Below are positions 17,720 through 28,707 of a DNA stretch of 64,000 nucleotides, piece after piece. Location: NCBI RefSeq assembly GCF_009601015.1, contig NZ_WITJ01000003.1:62001-126000 (forward strand). The letters run 5' to 3'. The translations under genes were made by a program, and so were the position numbers. Each line of letters begins with the position of its first letter. Within the stretch, counting starts at the first letter, position 1. The stretch is from Lactococcus hircilactis. Lineage in GTDB: Bacteria > Bacillota > Bacilli > Lactobacillales > Streptococcaceae. A model generated the notes under the pieces. That model was not told where the DNA came from. It ran no database searches and worked only from the letters and a program-made list of their open reading frames with translations.

Positions 17720-18886
17720 TTATTTTGAAGAGGATAATTGAAGCAATTTTTGTTTAATTTCATCTTCCATTTTTACTAATTCAATCTCACTTTGTTGACG
17801 TTTTTGGCGTCCTTCTGATTGAATGCGAAGCGTTTCTTGAATCGTATCTACTAAATTTTGTTGTGTAAGTTTGAGTGTTTCCACATCAATCAAACCACGT
17901 TCATTTTCTTGGGCTGCTTCAATGGTTGAATTTTTAAGCATTTCAGAATTTTTCTTTAATAGATCATTTGTTGTTTCTGAAACAATCCGTTGACTCGTCA
18001 ATGCATCTTTTTGTTTTAACAAAGTCAAAGCAATTGCCACTTGATTTTTCCAGAGTGGAATCGCTGTATTAATCGACGTTTGAATTTTTTCAGCAAGCTC
18101 TTGATTCGTATTTTGAATCAACCGAATTTGTGGAGCTTGTTGTATCGTAAGTTGACGGGCCAAACGTAAATCGTGCGTGCGTTTTTCGAGTCGATTTTTA
18201 TAATTTTCAAGATCATTAATTTTTTGGACGGCAAGTGAATTTTCAGCTGATTGCTGTGCTTCTAATCTCGCTTGAGGTAAAATTTCAGTGTCCAAATTTT
18301 CAATTTTTAACTCCGCACCCGCAATATAAACATTAAGTGCTTTAAAATAATTTAAATTTTCGTCATATAGTTTGTCAAGCGTTTCATTATCTTGCAACAG
18401 TCCAGACTGTTCATTGTTGAGTTTTGCTGAAATTTTATCAATCCCCGCTCCAATTTTTTGATATTTTTGAGTGATTTCAAAGATTGATTTTTTGACTTTT
18501 CCAAACATTTTCTGAAAAACACCTTTATTTTCAGAAACAAGTTCGTTTGGATTGGCTTGCTGAAGATTATACATCAAATCAGTCAACGAACCACCAACTT
18601 CACCCAAATCTTGAGCTTGAACTTTATTTAACACACTTTGTGAAAATGCTGAGATTTTATCTTGCGCATTCGCACCGTAAGTAATGACAGATTGTGACGC
18701 ATTTTCATCAAGCTGCTTGGATAGCGCTTTTGCTTTTTCAAGTTCTTCAGCTGATAATGTATCAATGGCACGCAAGGTTGCATTTTTTTTCATTTCCACA
18801 ATTTCTGATTTTTGTACTTCTTTTAACTGCTCATGTGACGCGCTTGAATCTTGATTAATTAAATCATCTAAAACTGGATTTCCCAT
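17720..18886 (-). CDS. TelA-family toxic anion resistance protein
   Basis: This 388-residue soluble, largely helical protein matches the TelA/YaaN family, linked to tellurite and other stress resistance by an unknown mechanism. The heptad-rich central part (about residues 110-260) contains IDKISAKLNNEQSGLLQDNETLDKLY-like coiled-coil sequence. The region ITYGANAQDKISAFSQSVLNKVQAQDLG is family-typical. It lies directly after an XpaC-like membrane gene; the XpaC-TelA pair is common in Firmicutes. The biochemical role is not known. Confidence 0.85.
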   Translation of the reverse strand: MGNPVLDDLINQDSSASHEQLKEVQKSEIVEMKKNATLRAIDTLSAEELEKAKALSKQLDENASQSVITYGANAQDKISAFSQSVLNKVQAQDLGEVGGSLTDLMYNLQQANPNELVSENKGVFQKMFGKVKKSIFEITQKYQKIGAGIDKISAKLNNEQSGLLQDNETLDKLYDENLNYFKALNVYIAGAELKIENLDTEILPQARLEAQQSAENSLAVQKINDLENYKNRLEKRTHDLRLARQLTIQQAPQIRLIQNTNQELAEKIQTSINTAIPLWKNQVAIALTLLKQKDALTSQRIVSETTNDLLKKNSEMLKNSTIEAAQENERGLIDVETLKLTQQNLVDTIQETLRIQSEGRQKRQQSEIELVKMEDEIKQKLLQLSSSK

Positions 18887-18913
18887 CTTTTCTCTTTTCT
18901 ACTTGATTAAAAA

Positions 18914-18960
18914 TAATTCTGTCAGCACTTAGTTATCTCAACTAATCGATGACAGAATTA
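18914..18960. repeat. Split palindrome hairpin
   Basis: TAATTCTGTCA and TGACAGAATTA are perfect 11-base arms 25 bases apart. Inside, TTAGTT and AACTAA pair again. The outer arms carry the CTGTCA and TGACAG half-sites of the dispersed palindrome, so this looks like a copy with an enlarged loop. It lies between the XpaC-like and TelA genes. Confidence 0.6.
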
Positions 18961-18969
18961 TACCTGTTT

Positions 18970-18985
18970 TTGTCAGTAATGACAA
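18970..18985. repeat. Degenerate palindrome copy
   Basis: TTGTCAGTAATGACAA differs from the consensus in the centre and at the outer bases. It lies 10 bases from the split copy. Confidence 0.45.
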
Positions 18986-19003
18986 GCCCTAAATTGAAAA
19001 AAA

Positions 19004-19618
19004 TCAATCAAATTTTACTTCATGTTTTATGACATTGACATCATCCATCAAAATTTCATGATAATTTTTAGAAATTCGCTCAGCAAGTGTTTTAATCAAC
19101 AGCAAAGTTTCATCTAAATCGCGTGAAATTTCATCCGAGTGCAAGGATTGTTTTTTCATTTCAAGAAATTTATCTGTCAATTTGACCATGTTAGGCAAAT
19201 CTTTATATAAAAATTCGTTTTGTTTTGTCAATTCTTGCGGATTTTGTACGATGTACTTAAATGTTAACTTGCTTGCTTCAAGTCCTCCTGTTACGGACTC
19301 AACAACTTGCAAATCATCATTTTTCTTGGTATTTTTCTCCCAATTTTCGATGTTTGATTTCGCTTCTGCTAAATTCTCTCTAAAAATCTTAATGTCACTA
19401 TCTGATAACCCAGCTTCATGATAACGCTCCATATTCACTTTCAAATTTGAAGCTTTATTTTTGGTTTTTCCAGAATTTTCTTTCCAATCATTTTTAGAAA
19501 GTCCAACGCCAACAATTATTTTGATGACGACAAAAACCAAAATACAGATAAGAATAAGATTAAAGAATCCCAAATGACCTCGTGTCATTCCATCCATCAT
19601 CATAAAATCAACTGGCAT
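19004..19618 (-). CDS. XpaC-like membrane-anchored protein
   Basis: The product has 204 residues from the ATG at 19618, which is preceded by GAGGAGA. An N-terminal membrane helix (about residues 15-40, FFNLILICILVFVVIKIIVGVG) is followed by a long charged helical domain. It resembles the XpaC/BCIP-hydrolysis family that accompanies TelA proteins. The gene pair probably acts in envelope or oxyanion stress, but no enzymatic activity can be read from the sequence. Confidence 0.7.
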   Translation of the reverse strand: MPVDFMMMDGMTRGHLGFFNLILICILVFVVIKIIVGVGLSKNDWKENSGKTKNKASNLKVNMERYHEAGLSDSDIKIFRENLAEAKSNIENWEKNTKKNDDLQVVESVTGGLEASKLTFKYIVQNPQELTKQNEFLYKDLPNMVKLTDKFLEMKKQSLHSDEISRDLDETLLLIKTLAERISKNYHEILMDDVNVIKHEVKFD

Positions 19619-19694
19619 AAGTGTATCTCCTCTTCGTTTCATTTTTATACGTGTTCAGTGGAGCAATGAAATTTCTTTCTTTTGCTCTACTCTT

Positions 19695-19703
19695 ATTTTA
19701 TCA
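19695..19703 (-). promoter_or_regulatory. Promoter of the XpaC/TelA-like genes
   Basis: TG-A-TAAAAT is an extended -10 about 80 bases upstream of the XpaC-like start on the minus strand. No -35 is evident. Confidence 0.4.
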
Positions 19704-19858
19704 TATTTTCTTGATTTGAATTCATACTTTGGTATGATTTTTATTTTATAATGTGTTAAAATAAGAGATAAATGACGAGTAATAGAATTGCTTTTTAAAT
19801 CTTCTTGAGGATGTGATACGTTCTCTTTTTAAAATGAATTCATGGAAGGATATCATCA

Positions 19859-20872
19859 ATGATTCAACAAACAATCGCAGTTTTAGGCCCAGGTTCTTGG
19901 GGAACAGCTTTATCACAAGTGCTTAATGACAATGGACATACGGTCCGAATTTGGGGAAATAATGAGCAGCAAATGCAAGAAATCAATGCAACGCATACAA
20001 ATCAACGTTATTTTAAAGACGTTGTTTTAGATGAAAAAATCACGGCTTATTCAGATTTAAGTCAAGCACTTGATGGCGTTGATGCGATTTTATTCGTTGT
20101 TCCTACTAAAGTCACGCGCATGGTTGCAAAACAAGTGGCACAAGTGCTCGATCACAATGTTCATGTGCTTCATGCCTCAAAAGGTCTCGAACAAGGGACA
20201 CACGAGCGGATCTCAACCGTACTTTCTGAAGAAATTCCAGAAGAATTACGCGGTGAAATTGTGGTGGTTTCTGGTCCTTCACATGCAGAGGAAACGATTG
20301 TTCGTGACATTACTTTAATTTCTGCCGCCTCAAATGATGTAAAAGAAGCAAAATATGCTCAAGAAGTCTTTAGTAATGATTATTTTAGACTCTACACTAA
20401 CACTGATGTCATTGGTGTTGAAACTGCTGGAGCATTGAAAAACATCATCGCTGTTGGTGCTGGTGCATTGCATGGTTTGGGATTTGGTGATAATGCTAAA
20501 GCTGCGATTATTACACGTGGATTAACAGAAATTACTCGTCTTGGTGTTGCAATGGGAGCAAAACCACTTACCTATATCGGGTTGTCTGGTGTTGGAGATT
20601 TGATTGTCACAGGAACATCCATTCACTCTCGAAATTGGCGTGCTGGGGACGCATTAGGACGCGGGGAAAAATTGGCAGACATTGAAAAGAATATGGGCAT
20701 GGTTATTGAAGGTGTCTCAACAGCCAAGGTTGCGTATGAACTGTCTCAACAACTGAATATTGATATGCCAATTACAGAAATCATTTATCGTGTACTGTAT
20801 GAAGGACTTGATGCACGTGAAGGAATTTTGGAGATCATGCGTCGTGAAACCCGTGCGGAAAATGAGTTCTAA
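19859..20872 (+). CDS. gpsA: Glycerol-3-phosphate dehydrogenase [NAD(P)+]
   Basis: GpsA reduces dihydroxyacetone phosphate to sn-glycerol-3-phosphate for phospholipid synthesis. The 337 residues include the nucleotide-binding [13 protein letters not shown], the catalytic Lys region [20 protein letters not shown] and the [13 protein letters not shown] loop. An AAGGAT ribosome site lies upstream. A possible -10 (TATAAT, 19747-19752) is too far from any clear -35 to call. galU follows after 90 bases with its own promoter. plsY, which uses this product, is elsewhere in the window. Confidence 0.96.
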   Translation: MIQQTIAVLGPGSWGTALSQVLNDNGHTVRIWGNNEQQMQEINATHTNQRYFKDVVLDEKITAYSDLSQALDGVDAILFVVPTKVTRMVAKQVAQVLDHNVHVLHASKGLEQGTHERISTVLSEEIPEELRGEIVVVSGPSHAEETIVRDITLISAASNDVKEAKYAQEVFSNDYFRLYTNTDVIGVETAGALKNIIAVGAGALHGLGFGDNAKAAIITRGLTEITRLGVAMGAKPLTYIGLSGVGDLIVTGTSIHSRNWRAGDALGRGEKLADIEKNMGMVIEGVSTAKVAYELSQQLNIDMPITEIIYRVLYEGLDAREGILEIMRRETRAENEF

Positions 20873-20886
20873 ACACTGATTATCAA

Positions 20887-20915
20887 TTGAATTATCCTAA
20901 AGAAAACGTTATAAT
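20887..20915 (+). promoter_or_regulatory. galU promoter
   Basis: TTGAAT (20887-20892) and TATAAT (20910-20915) are 17 bases apart, about 48 bases before the galU ATG. Confidence 0.8.
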
Positions 20916-20962
20916 TTATATGATTAAGTTTATATTAAAAAAAGAAAAAATAAGGAGTTCTT

Positions 20963-21886
20963 ATGCCAGAAATCACTATTAAAGGCAAAAAAGTCCGTAA
21001 AGCGGTCATTCCCGCAGCTGGACTTGGCACACGCTTTTTGCCAGCCACAAAGGCGATTGCAAAAGAAATGTTGCCGATTGTTGACAAACCAACCATTCAA
21101 TTTATTGTTGAAGAAGCTTTAAAATCAGGAATTGAAGATATTTTGATTGTCACAGGAAAAGCGAAACGTCCGATTGAAGATCACTTTGACTCTAATGTTG
21201 AATTAGAACAAAATTTAAAAGAAAAAGGAAAAACTGATCTTTTAAAATTAGTTGAAGAAACAACAGATATTAATCTTCATTTTATCCGCCAATCTCATCC
21301 AAATGGACTTGGACATGCGGTTCTTCAAGCAAAGGCATTTGTTGGAGATGAGCCGTTTGTCGTCATGCTTGGAGATGATTTGATGAACATTATGGGTGAA
21401 GGAACTCCTTTGACAAAAGATTTGATCACGGACTATGGTAAAACACATGCTTCTACAATTGCGGTCATGAAAGTTCCTCATGAAGAGGTGGATAAATATG
21501 GCGTGATTGCTCCAAGTGGCGAAGTTTCAAAAGGGCTGTATAATGTGGAACGCTTTGTTGAAAAACCACCTGTGAATGAAGCGCCTTCTGATTTAGCAAT
21601 TATTGGTCGTTATCTTTTAACTCCTGAAATTTTTGCAGTGCTTGAAAATCAAAAACCTGGTGCTGGTGGAGAAATTCAATTGACGGATGCGATTGAGACA
21701 TTGAACAAAACGCAACGTGTTTTTGCTCATGAATTCACTGGAAAACGTTATGATGTCGGAGACAAATTTGGGTTTGTTGAAACGACAATTGAATATGGAC
21801 TTCATCATCCACAAATCAAGGATGCGCTTCAAAAATACATCATTGAAAAGGGAAAGTCATTATCTAAAAAAGTGGATAAAAATTAA
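20963..21886 (+). CDS. galU: UTP-glucose-1-phosphate uridylyltransferase
   Basis: GalU makes UDP-glucose for exopolysaccharide, wall and galactose metabolism. The 307-residue protein opens with the nucleotidyltransferase loop [20 protein letters not shown] and includes MLGDDLM and [26 protein letters not shown] precedes the ATG. A strong terminator follows, so it is a single-gene unit. Confidence 0.97.
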   Translation: MPEITIKGKKVRKAVIPAAGLGTRFLPATKAIAKEMLPIVDKPTIQFIVEEALKSGIEDILIVTGKAKRPIEDHFDSNVELEQNLKEKGKTDLLKLVEETTDINLHFIRQSHPNGLGHAVLQAKAFVGDEPFVVMLGDDLMNIMGEGTPLTKDLITDYGKTHASTIAVMKVPHEEVDKYGVIAPSGEVSKGLYNVERFVEKPPVNEAPSDLAIIGRYLLTPEIFAVLENQKPGAGGEIQLTDAIETLNKTQRVFAHEFTGKRYDVGDKFGFVETTIEYGLHHPQIKDALQKYIIEKGKSLSKKVDKN

Positions 21887-21896
21887 GAAAAACAAT

Positions 21897-21921
21897 AAGG
21901 AGCTCATCTCGCTCCTTTTTT
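21897..21921 (+). terminator. Terminator after galU
   Basis: AAGGAGC and GCTCCTT form a seven-bp stem with a seven-base loop, followed by a T run. Confidence 0.9.
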
Positions 21922-21961
21922 GATGTTATTCTACGGATTTCATGAAAAATATGTGATTTTA

Positions 21962-21970
21962 TGCTATGAT
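21962..21970 (+). promoter_or_regulatory. Promoter of the NusG_II gene, leaderless-type
   Basis: TG-C-TATGAT ends eight bases before the ATG at 21979. Transcription would start at or next to the start codon, and no ribosome site is present. Confidence 0.5.
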
Positions 21971-21978
21971 TAGTAGTA

Positions 21979-22365
21979 ATGAAATTTCTAAAAGAGATAA
22001 AAATAAAACCTTTGGATATCGTGATTGTGCTTTTTCTTTTTTTATCTAGTTTTTCTGTATTAGCCTTTCTTCCCAAAAAAGAAGCTGGGGCAAGAGCGGA
22101 AGTTAGAGTTAATGGCATTGTCGTTAAATCTTTTGATTTGAGTCAAGATGATGCTTGGACTTATCGCTCAAAAAATGGACAGTGGAACATTATTGAAGTT
22201 AAGAATGGAAAAATCCGAGATCGTGCAGATAATTCACCCGATCAAATCGCAGTCCATACTGGGTGGATTTCAAATGTCGGACAAACAGCCGTTTGTTTAC
22301 CCCATCATTTAGTCATCGAAGTGATGAGTGGTCAGAAAAACAATGAGGTTGATTATAACGCATGA
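21979..22365 (+). CDS. NusG domain II membrane protein (EetA-like)
   Basis: The 128-residue protein has an N-terminal membrane helix (about residues 12-31) and an extracytoplasmic NusG_II-type beta domain (ARAEVRVNGIVVKSFDLSQDD...). It ends in CLPHHLVIEVMSG. This domain is found next to Gx-transporter and polyprenyl synthase genes in Firmicutes, including the flavin-based extracellular electron transfer locus (eetA). The next gene starts in its stop codon. The domain is clear; the electron-transfer role is an inference. Confidence 0.7.
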   Translation: MKFLKEIKIKPLDIVIVLFLFLSSFSVLAFLPKKEAGARAEVRVNGIVVKSFDLSQDDAWTYRSKNGQWNIIEVKNGKIRDRADNSPDQIAVHTGWISNVGQTAVCLPHHLVIEVMSGQKNNEVDYNA

Positions 22366-22892
22366 ACATTAAAGAATATATCTATGTTTCTTTATTAACA
22401 GCAGTTGCTGTGGTGATGGGAATTGTCGAATCATGGTTTCCACCTTTTTTTGCTTTTGCACCTGGTGCTAAGATTGGTTTAGCTAATTTGGTCATGATCA
22501 TTGCGATTTTTACTCTGAATTGGCGGAAAGTTTGGATGATGGAGTTGCTTCGTTTACTCATCACAGCACTTTTTACAGGATTTTCTGTGTTTATTTATTC
22601 AGCAGTAGGGGGAATTTTATCGCTTCTGATGATGTATGTAATGAAACAGTTTGGCCCCAAACGCGTCTCAAAAATCGGCGTTTCTGTGGTGGGTGGTTTT
22701 TTTCATAATTTAGGACAATTAGCAGTGGCAGCACTTTTAGCTCAAACGTATTCGGTGATGCTTTATTTGCCTTGGTTGACGGTTTTTGGAATGCTGGCAG
22801 GTTTTGTGATTGGCATCGGAGCAAATCAATTGATTGAGAGAATCAAACCGATCCACGATTTATTTATTAAAGAAAGTAAACAATGGAAGTAA
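22362..22892 (+). CDS. Gx-transporter family membrane protein (EetB-like)
   Basis: This 176-residue integral membrane protein has about five hydrophobic segments. It carries the Gx motifs FAPGAKIGLANLVMIIAIF and SVVGGFFHNLGQLAVAALL. The family was once called heptaprenyl diphosphate synthase component I and resembles ECF-type S components. It overlaps the NusG_II gene by four bases and the polyprenyl synthase gene by ten. In EET loci the homologue is eetB. Confidence 0.75.
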   Translation: MNIKEYIYVSLLTAVAVVMGIVESWFPPFFAFAPGAKIGLANLVMIIAIFTLNWRKVWMMELLRLLITALFTGFSVFIYSAVGGILSLLMMYVMKQFGPKRVSKIGVSVVGGFFHNLGQLAVAALLAQTYSVMLYLPWLTVFGMLAGFVIGIGANQLIERIKPIHDLFIKESKQWK

Positions 22893-23842
22893 AAAATAAG
22901 TTTTGGAGCGATGATCCTGTGCTTGAAAAAGAATTGGATCAGGTCGCACTTTTAATGAAAAAACAGATTAAAATTCAAAATAAAGACATTCAACAAGCTA
23001 TTTTTGATTTATTAGATGCGGGTGGAAAACGACTTCGTCCTGCTTATTTGTTGTTGTTTGCAGGATTTACATCACTAAAAAAAGAGGAAACTTATGCGCT
23101 TGCAGCCAGTATTGAATTATTGCATACAGCAACCTTGATTCATGATGATGTGATTGATCATGCAGATACAAGACGCGGGGTAAAAACATTATCTACAAAA
23201 TATTCACCTGAAATTGCGGTTTACGGGGGAGATTATCTTTTTGTTGCAGTATTTAAACTTTTAGCTCAGCACACCTTTGACACGTCAAATTTGGTAAAAC
23301 ATATTGATGCGATGGAACGATTATTAGGTGGAGAATTGGGGCAATTGGATCATCATTTTGATCTGAATCAATCAATGGCTGATTATCTGAAAAATATATC
23401 TGGAAAAACGGGTGAATTATTTGCACTTTCTGCTTGTGCTGCACCACTGGTTCAAAAAGAAAATCGCTTGGCGAGTTTGGCCAATAAAATAGGAATGGCA
23501 ATTGGGATTGCTTTTCAGATCATGGATGATTATTTGGATTATGCTTCTGATGAGGCGACACTTGGAAAACCCGTTTTTGAGGATGTAAAGCAGGGAATTT
23601 ATTCTGCTCCCGTTTTATTTGCTTTGGAAGAAAATCGGCCGGTTGTTGAGCAACTCATCCTCAATGAGCAATACGACGCTCTTTATCATTGGATAAAAAA
23701 CTCACACGCACTTGAGTCAACTAAAAATCTTGCGCGTACTTATACAAATACTGCACTTGATTTAATCGAAAAATTGCCCGATCACAAAAACAAAAAAAGT
23801 ATCGCACAACTGACCTACAAACTTTTAGAGAGGACTTTATGA
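22883..23842 (+). CDS. Polyprenyl diphosphate synthase (menaquinone side chain)
   Basis: The 319-residue trans-isoprenyl synthase has both aspartate-rich motifs, [15 protein letters not shown] (first) and [13 protein letters not shown] (second), plus GGKRLRPA. It elongates farnesyl diphosphate, most likely for menaquinone or demethylmenaquinone. Its coupling to the NusG_II and Gx genes matches dmkB of EET loci. The product chain length cannot be told from sequence alone. Confidence 0.88.
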   Translation: MEVKNKFWSDDPVLEKELDQVALLMKKQIKIQNKDIQQAIFDLLDAGGKRLRPAYLLLFAGFTSLKKEETYALAASIELLHTATLIHDDVIDHADTRRGVKTLSTKYSPEIAVYGGDYLFVAVFKLLAQHTFDTSNLVKHIDAMERLLGGELGQLDHHFDLNQSMADYLKNISGKTGELFALSACAAPLVQKENRLASLANKIGMAIGIAFQIMDDYLDYASDEATLGKPVFEDVKQGIYSAPVLFALEENRPVVEQLILNEQYDALYHWIKNSHALESTKNLARTYTNTALDLIEKLPDHKNKKSIAQLTYKLLERTL

Positions 23843-24552
23843 CACCTGAAGAATTTTACTTGCAATTGGAGAAGTTTCAATTAATCGTGACTGATGAACA
23901 AAAGGAAAAATTTGAACGCTATTTTGAACTTTTAGTGGAATGGAATGAAAAAATCAATCTGACCGCGATTACACAAAAAAACGAGGTGTATTTGAAACAT
24001 TTTTATGATTCGATTGCTCCCATTTTATATCAACTGATTTCTAACTCGCCTGTAAAGCTGTTAGACATTGGTGCTGGCGCTGGTTTTCCGAGCTTACCGA
24101 TGAAGATTATTTTTCCAAAGCTGCACATTACTATCATTGATTCGCTCAATAAGCGCATTAAATTTCTGTCAGTGCTGACAGAATCGCTTGAGCTTGATCA
24201 TGTTGAGCTTTTACATGGACGAGCTGAAGATTTTGGGCAAGATCGTATGTATCGGGGACAATTTGATTTTGTCACAGCGCGTGCAGTTGCACGATTGTCA
24301 GTTTTGTCAGAGCTGACGATTCCTTTTTTAAAGAAAAATGGACGGTTACTTTCTCTAAAAGCCGCTCAATTTGAAGAAGAGTTAGCCGATGCTAAACACG
24401 CGATTGCGGTTTTAGGCAGTCAATTTCAAGAAGAGATTGCTTATGAACTTCCAAATGGTGATGAGCGTCATATCGCAGTCATTGAAAAGAAAAAAGAAAC
24501 GCCAAATCAATACCCAAGAAAAGCTGGGATTCCGAATAAAAATGCCTTATGA
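23839..24552 (+). CDS. rsmG: 16S rRNA (guanine-527-N7) methyltransferase
   Basis: RsmG methylates G527 of 16S rRNA. The 237-residue protein has NEKINLTAI, the SAM-binding [17 protein letters not shown] and [12 protein letters not shown]. Its ATG overlaps the previous stop (ATGA). Residues 110-115 (LSVLTE) are encoded by a palindrome copy at a position where homologues already have a similar helix, so no length change is apparent. Confidence 0.95.
   Translation: MTPEEFYLQLEKFQLIVTDEQKEKFERYFELLVEWNEKINLTAITQKNEVYLKHFYDSIAPILYQLISNSPVKLLDIGAGAGFPSLPMKIIFPKLHITIIDSLNKRIKFLSVLTESLELDHVELLHGRAEDFGQDRMYRGQFDFVTARAVARLSVLSELTIPFLKKNGRLLSLKAAQFEEELADAKHAIAVLGSQFQEEIAYELPNGDERHIAVIEKKKETPNQYPRKAGIPNKNAL
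24166..24181. repeat. Dispersed palindrome variant inside rsmG
   Basis: CTGTCAGTGCTGACAG is read as L110-S-V-L-T114. A poorer match, TGTCAGAGCTGACGA, lies 140 bases downstream (24305-24319). Confidence 0.9.
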
Positions 24553-24578
24553 CACACGAGCGCTTCTGCGTTCTTTTT

Positions 24579-24594
24579 TTGTCAGCACTGACAG
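24579..24594. repeat. Dispersed palindrome variant after rsmG
   Basis: TTGTCAGCACTGACAG, flanked by T and A runs, lies 26 bases past the rsmG stop and just past the end of the convergent immunity gene. It may be the shared terminator. Confidence 0.85.
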
Positions 24595-24617
24595 TTTTAA
24601 ACGCACACGTTTTGGAA

Positions 24618-24860
24618 TCAGAATGCAGAAAATGGAAAGACTTTACTCAACTCTTGTCTAAAATGCGTTGTCCGTTTTGAGTTTGGGATATGATTAAGCT
24701 CTTTTAATAAAGCTGTAACTTCTGTTTCAAAAGTTCTTCCAAACTCGATTTCGTTTTTAGTTTTGACAAATAAAACACGTTCCATTGTCGTCAAACTTGG
24801 ATCAAGAATGACATCATACATCATTTTTAATATTTTATTTTGAGGATCTGTTAATCTCAT
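24618..24860 (-). CDS. Bacteriocin immunity protein (EntA_Immun-like)
   Basis: The 80-residue protein starts at the ATG at 24860, which has AGAGGGA upstream; the frame is open farther but has no start signal. It resembles the four-helix immunity proteins of class IIa bacteriocins: a helix ILKMMYDVILDP, then TTMERVLFVKTKNEIEFGRTFE and a basic C-terminal helix. Such proteins block the cognate bacteriocin at the mannose PTS receptor. No bacteriocin gene is visible nearby. Confidence 0.7.
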   Translation of the reverse strand: MRLTDPQNKILKMMYDVILDPSLTTMERVLFVKTKNEIEFGRTFETEVTALLKELNHIPNSKRTTHFRQELSKVFPFSAF

Positions 24861-25009
24861 CGTTGTCCCTCTCGTTCTTTTATGGATTACATCTGTTATA
24901 CTTCTTTTTTCAGAAAATTGCAACGATTTTGAGTTTAAAAATAATAAAAAGATAAGAAAAAACACACCTGTTTTATTTTCACGTGTGTTTTTCAATCCTT
25001 CGTTGGTCA

Positions 25010-25732
25010 TTAAATGGCTTCGTTCCATGCCTTATAAATTTGATAATAAGCGTCAACTGGATCTTTTGCTTGCGTGATCGGACGTCCAACGACAATGTAG
25101 TCTGACCCGATTTTTCGTGCTTCTTGCGGCGTCATCACGCGTTTTTGATCTCCATGATCTCCCCCAGCCATACGAATCCCTGGTGTGAGACAAATGAATG
25201 CTTTTGATGTTGCATTTTTGATGAGGGCTACTTCTTGTGCGGATGATACAACACCATCCAACCCTGCAAGAGCAGTTCGTTTAGCATAATGTACAACAGA
25301 ATCTTGAACGCTCGTTTGGATATTTTGATCTTCATTCAAAATTTCTTGCGAAGTGGATGTGAGCTGTGTCACTGCAATCAAAAGAGGGACTTCTTTGCCT
25401 TTTACTGTGCCATCTCGCAGACCATCTTTTGCTGCTTGCATCATTTCGACACCACCTGCAGCATGGACATTCGTCATCTCCACACCCATTTGAGCTAATA
25501 CGCGCATGGAACGATAAACTGTATTTGGAATATCATGTAATTTCAGATCTAAAAATACACTGTGTCCTAGCGATTTTACGTAAGAAATCACACGTGGTCC
25601 TTGTGCGTAGTAAAGTTCCATTCCGATTTTGACAAAAAGTTTTTCGTCTTCTGGAAATTTCCCTAAAAAATCCTTCATTGCTTCAAAAGTTGGAAAATCT
25701 AGTGCGATGAGTGGTCGTTTTTCTTGTGTCAT
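25010..25732 (-). CDS. pyrF: Orotidine 5'-phosphate decarboxylase
   Basis: PyrF makes UMP from OMP. The 240 residues hold [15 protein letters not shown], the catalytic [17 protein letters not shown] and the phosphate-binding [14 protein letters not shown]. It is the last gene of the pyrK-pyrD-HAD-pyrF operon controlled by the PyrR attenuator. Confidence 0.96.
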   Translation of the reverse strand: MTQEKRPLIALDFPTFEAMKDFLGKFPEDEKLFVKIGMELYYAQGPRVISYVKSLGHSVFLDLKLHDIPNTVYRSMRVLAQMGVEMTNVHAAGGVEMMQAAKDGLRDGTVKGKEVPLLIAVTQLTSTSQEILNEDQNIQTSVQDSVVHYAKRTALAGLDGVVSSAQEVALIKNATSKAFICLTPGIRMAGGDHGDQKRVMTPQEARKIGSDYIVVGRPITQAKDPVDAYYQIYKAWNEAI

Positions 25733-25747
25733 TCGATTTTTTCCTTT

Positions 25748-28108
<2,361 letters not shown>

Positions 28109-28124
28109 GCGTTCTCCTTTTCAA

Positions 28125-28159
28125 ACAAAAATGCACTTACAAAGAAGCTGTAAGTGCAT
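28125..28159 (-). terminator. pyrK attenuator terminator
   Basis: ATGCACTTAC and GTAAGTGCAT form a ten-bp stem followed by TTTTTG on the minus strand, 17 bases before the pyrK ATG. It is the OFF element of the PyrR attenuator. Confidence 0.88.
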
Positions 28160-28167
28160 CAAAATTT

Positions 28168-28183
28168 CTGTCAGTACTGACAG
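28168..28183. repeat. Dispersed palindrome, exact copy in the pyrK leader
   Basis: The copy lies between the PyrR-binding sequence and the terminator, where an antiterminator would fold. carB has the same arrangement. Confidence 0.95.
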
Positions 28184-28228
28184 CCCTTTAAAAAGAGCTA
28201 TCCGCTGTGAAATTCTATCTTTTTTGCG

Positions 28229-28249
28229 CCTTACAAGCCTCTCTGGACT
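28229..28249 (-). promoter_or_regulatory. PyrR-binding anti-antiterminator of pyrK
   Basis: The leader contains AGTCCAGAGAGGCTTGTAAG, the conserved PyrR target in RNA. PyrR with UMP would stabilise this hairpin and allow termination downstream. Confidence 0.88.
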
Positions 28250-28268
28250 CATTTAAAGGGTTTTAAAC

Positions 28269-28297
28269 ATTATAACTTATTTTTTTGATTTCGTCAA
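28269..28297 (-). promoter_or_regulatory. pyrK operon promoter
   Basis: TTGACG (28292-28297) and TATAAT (28269-28274) are 17 bases apart. The PyrR site begins about 20 bases downstream. Confidence 0.88.
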
Positions 28298-28365
28298 AAA
28301 TTTATTCAAATCAAATGCGATTTTCATTTGATTTTCCAAATTTAGCTTTCTGAACGCTGGACTTT

Positions 28366-28487
28366 TTGATATAATAGAGTGCGCGCAAATAAAAAGTGTC
28401 AAGAAAGCTGAAATTTTTGAACCTGTTTGCACAGAACCATAAAATTCCTTCTTTCTCGCCTCTTTTTGAGCGATTTGCGCTTACATC
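28366..28487 (+). repeat. 122-bp tandem repeat with promoter, unit 1
   Basis: The unit opens with an extended -10 (TTGATATAAT, hexamer 28370-28375). The segment GTGCGCGCAAAT near its start can pair with ATTTGCGCTTAC near its end, and CAAGAA/TTTTTG and CTG/CAG hairpins lie within. It could therefore be a promoter plus a folded leader or small RNA. Unit 2 follows directly. Confidence 0.8.
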
Positions 28488-28609
28488 TTGATATAATAGA
28501 GTGCGCGCAAATAAAAAGTGTCAAGAAAGCTGAAATTTTTGAACCTGTTTGCAAGAAACCAAAAAATCCCTTCTTTCTCGCCTCTTTTCGAGCGATGTGC
28601 GCTTACATC
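28488..28609 (+). repeat. 122-bp tandem repeat with promoter, unit 2
   Basis: The first about 65 bases are identical to unit 1. A short block in the middle differs, and two substitutions lie near the end (one changes ATTTGCGC to ATGTGCGC, weakening the closing stem). Its own extended -10 is at 28492-28497. Confidence 0.8.
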
Positions 28610-28620
28610 TTGATATAATA
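28610..28620 (+). promoter_or_regulatory. Third repeat-borne promoter before the SPFH gene
   Basis: TTGATATAATA begins a third repeat that breaks off after the -10 (28614-28619). It is about 90 bases upstream of the SPFH gene, so three tandem promoters 122 bases apart point at that gene. Confidence 0.65.
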
Positions 28621-28707
28621 TAAACAGGCTCATTCTAAAGGAGCTGGGATTTCTTATTATTAGAACAATAATTTTTCAAAATAGATTTTTAAAAAAGGAG
28701 AACACAA

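Noticed and set aside
17587-17763. Longer nagA start
   Set aside because: The open frame runs through the promoter and operator; the ATG at 17586 has a clear GGAGG site.
28366-28620. CRISPR-like or IS-derived repeats
   Set aside because: The 122-bp units are head-to-tail without spacers, coding potential or terminal inverted repeats.
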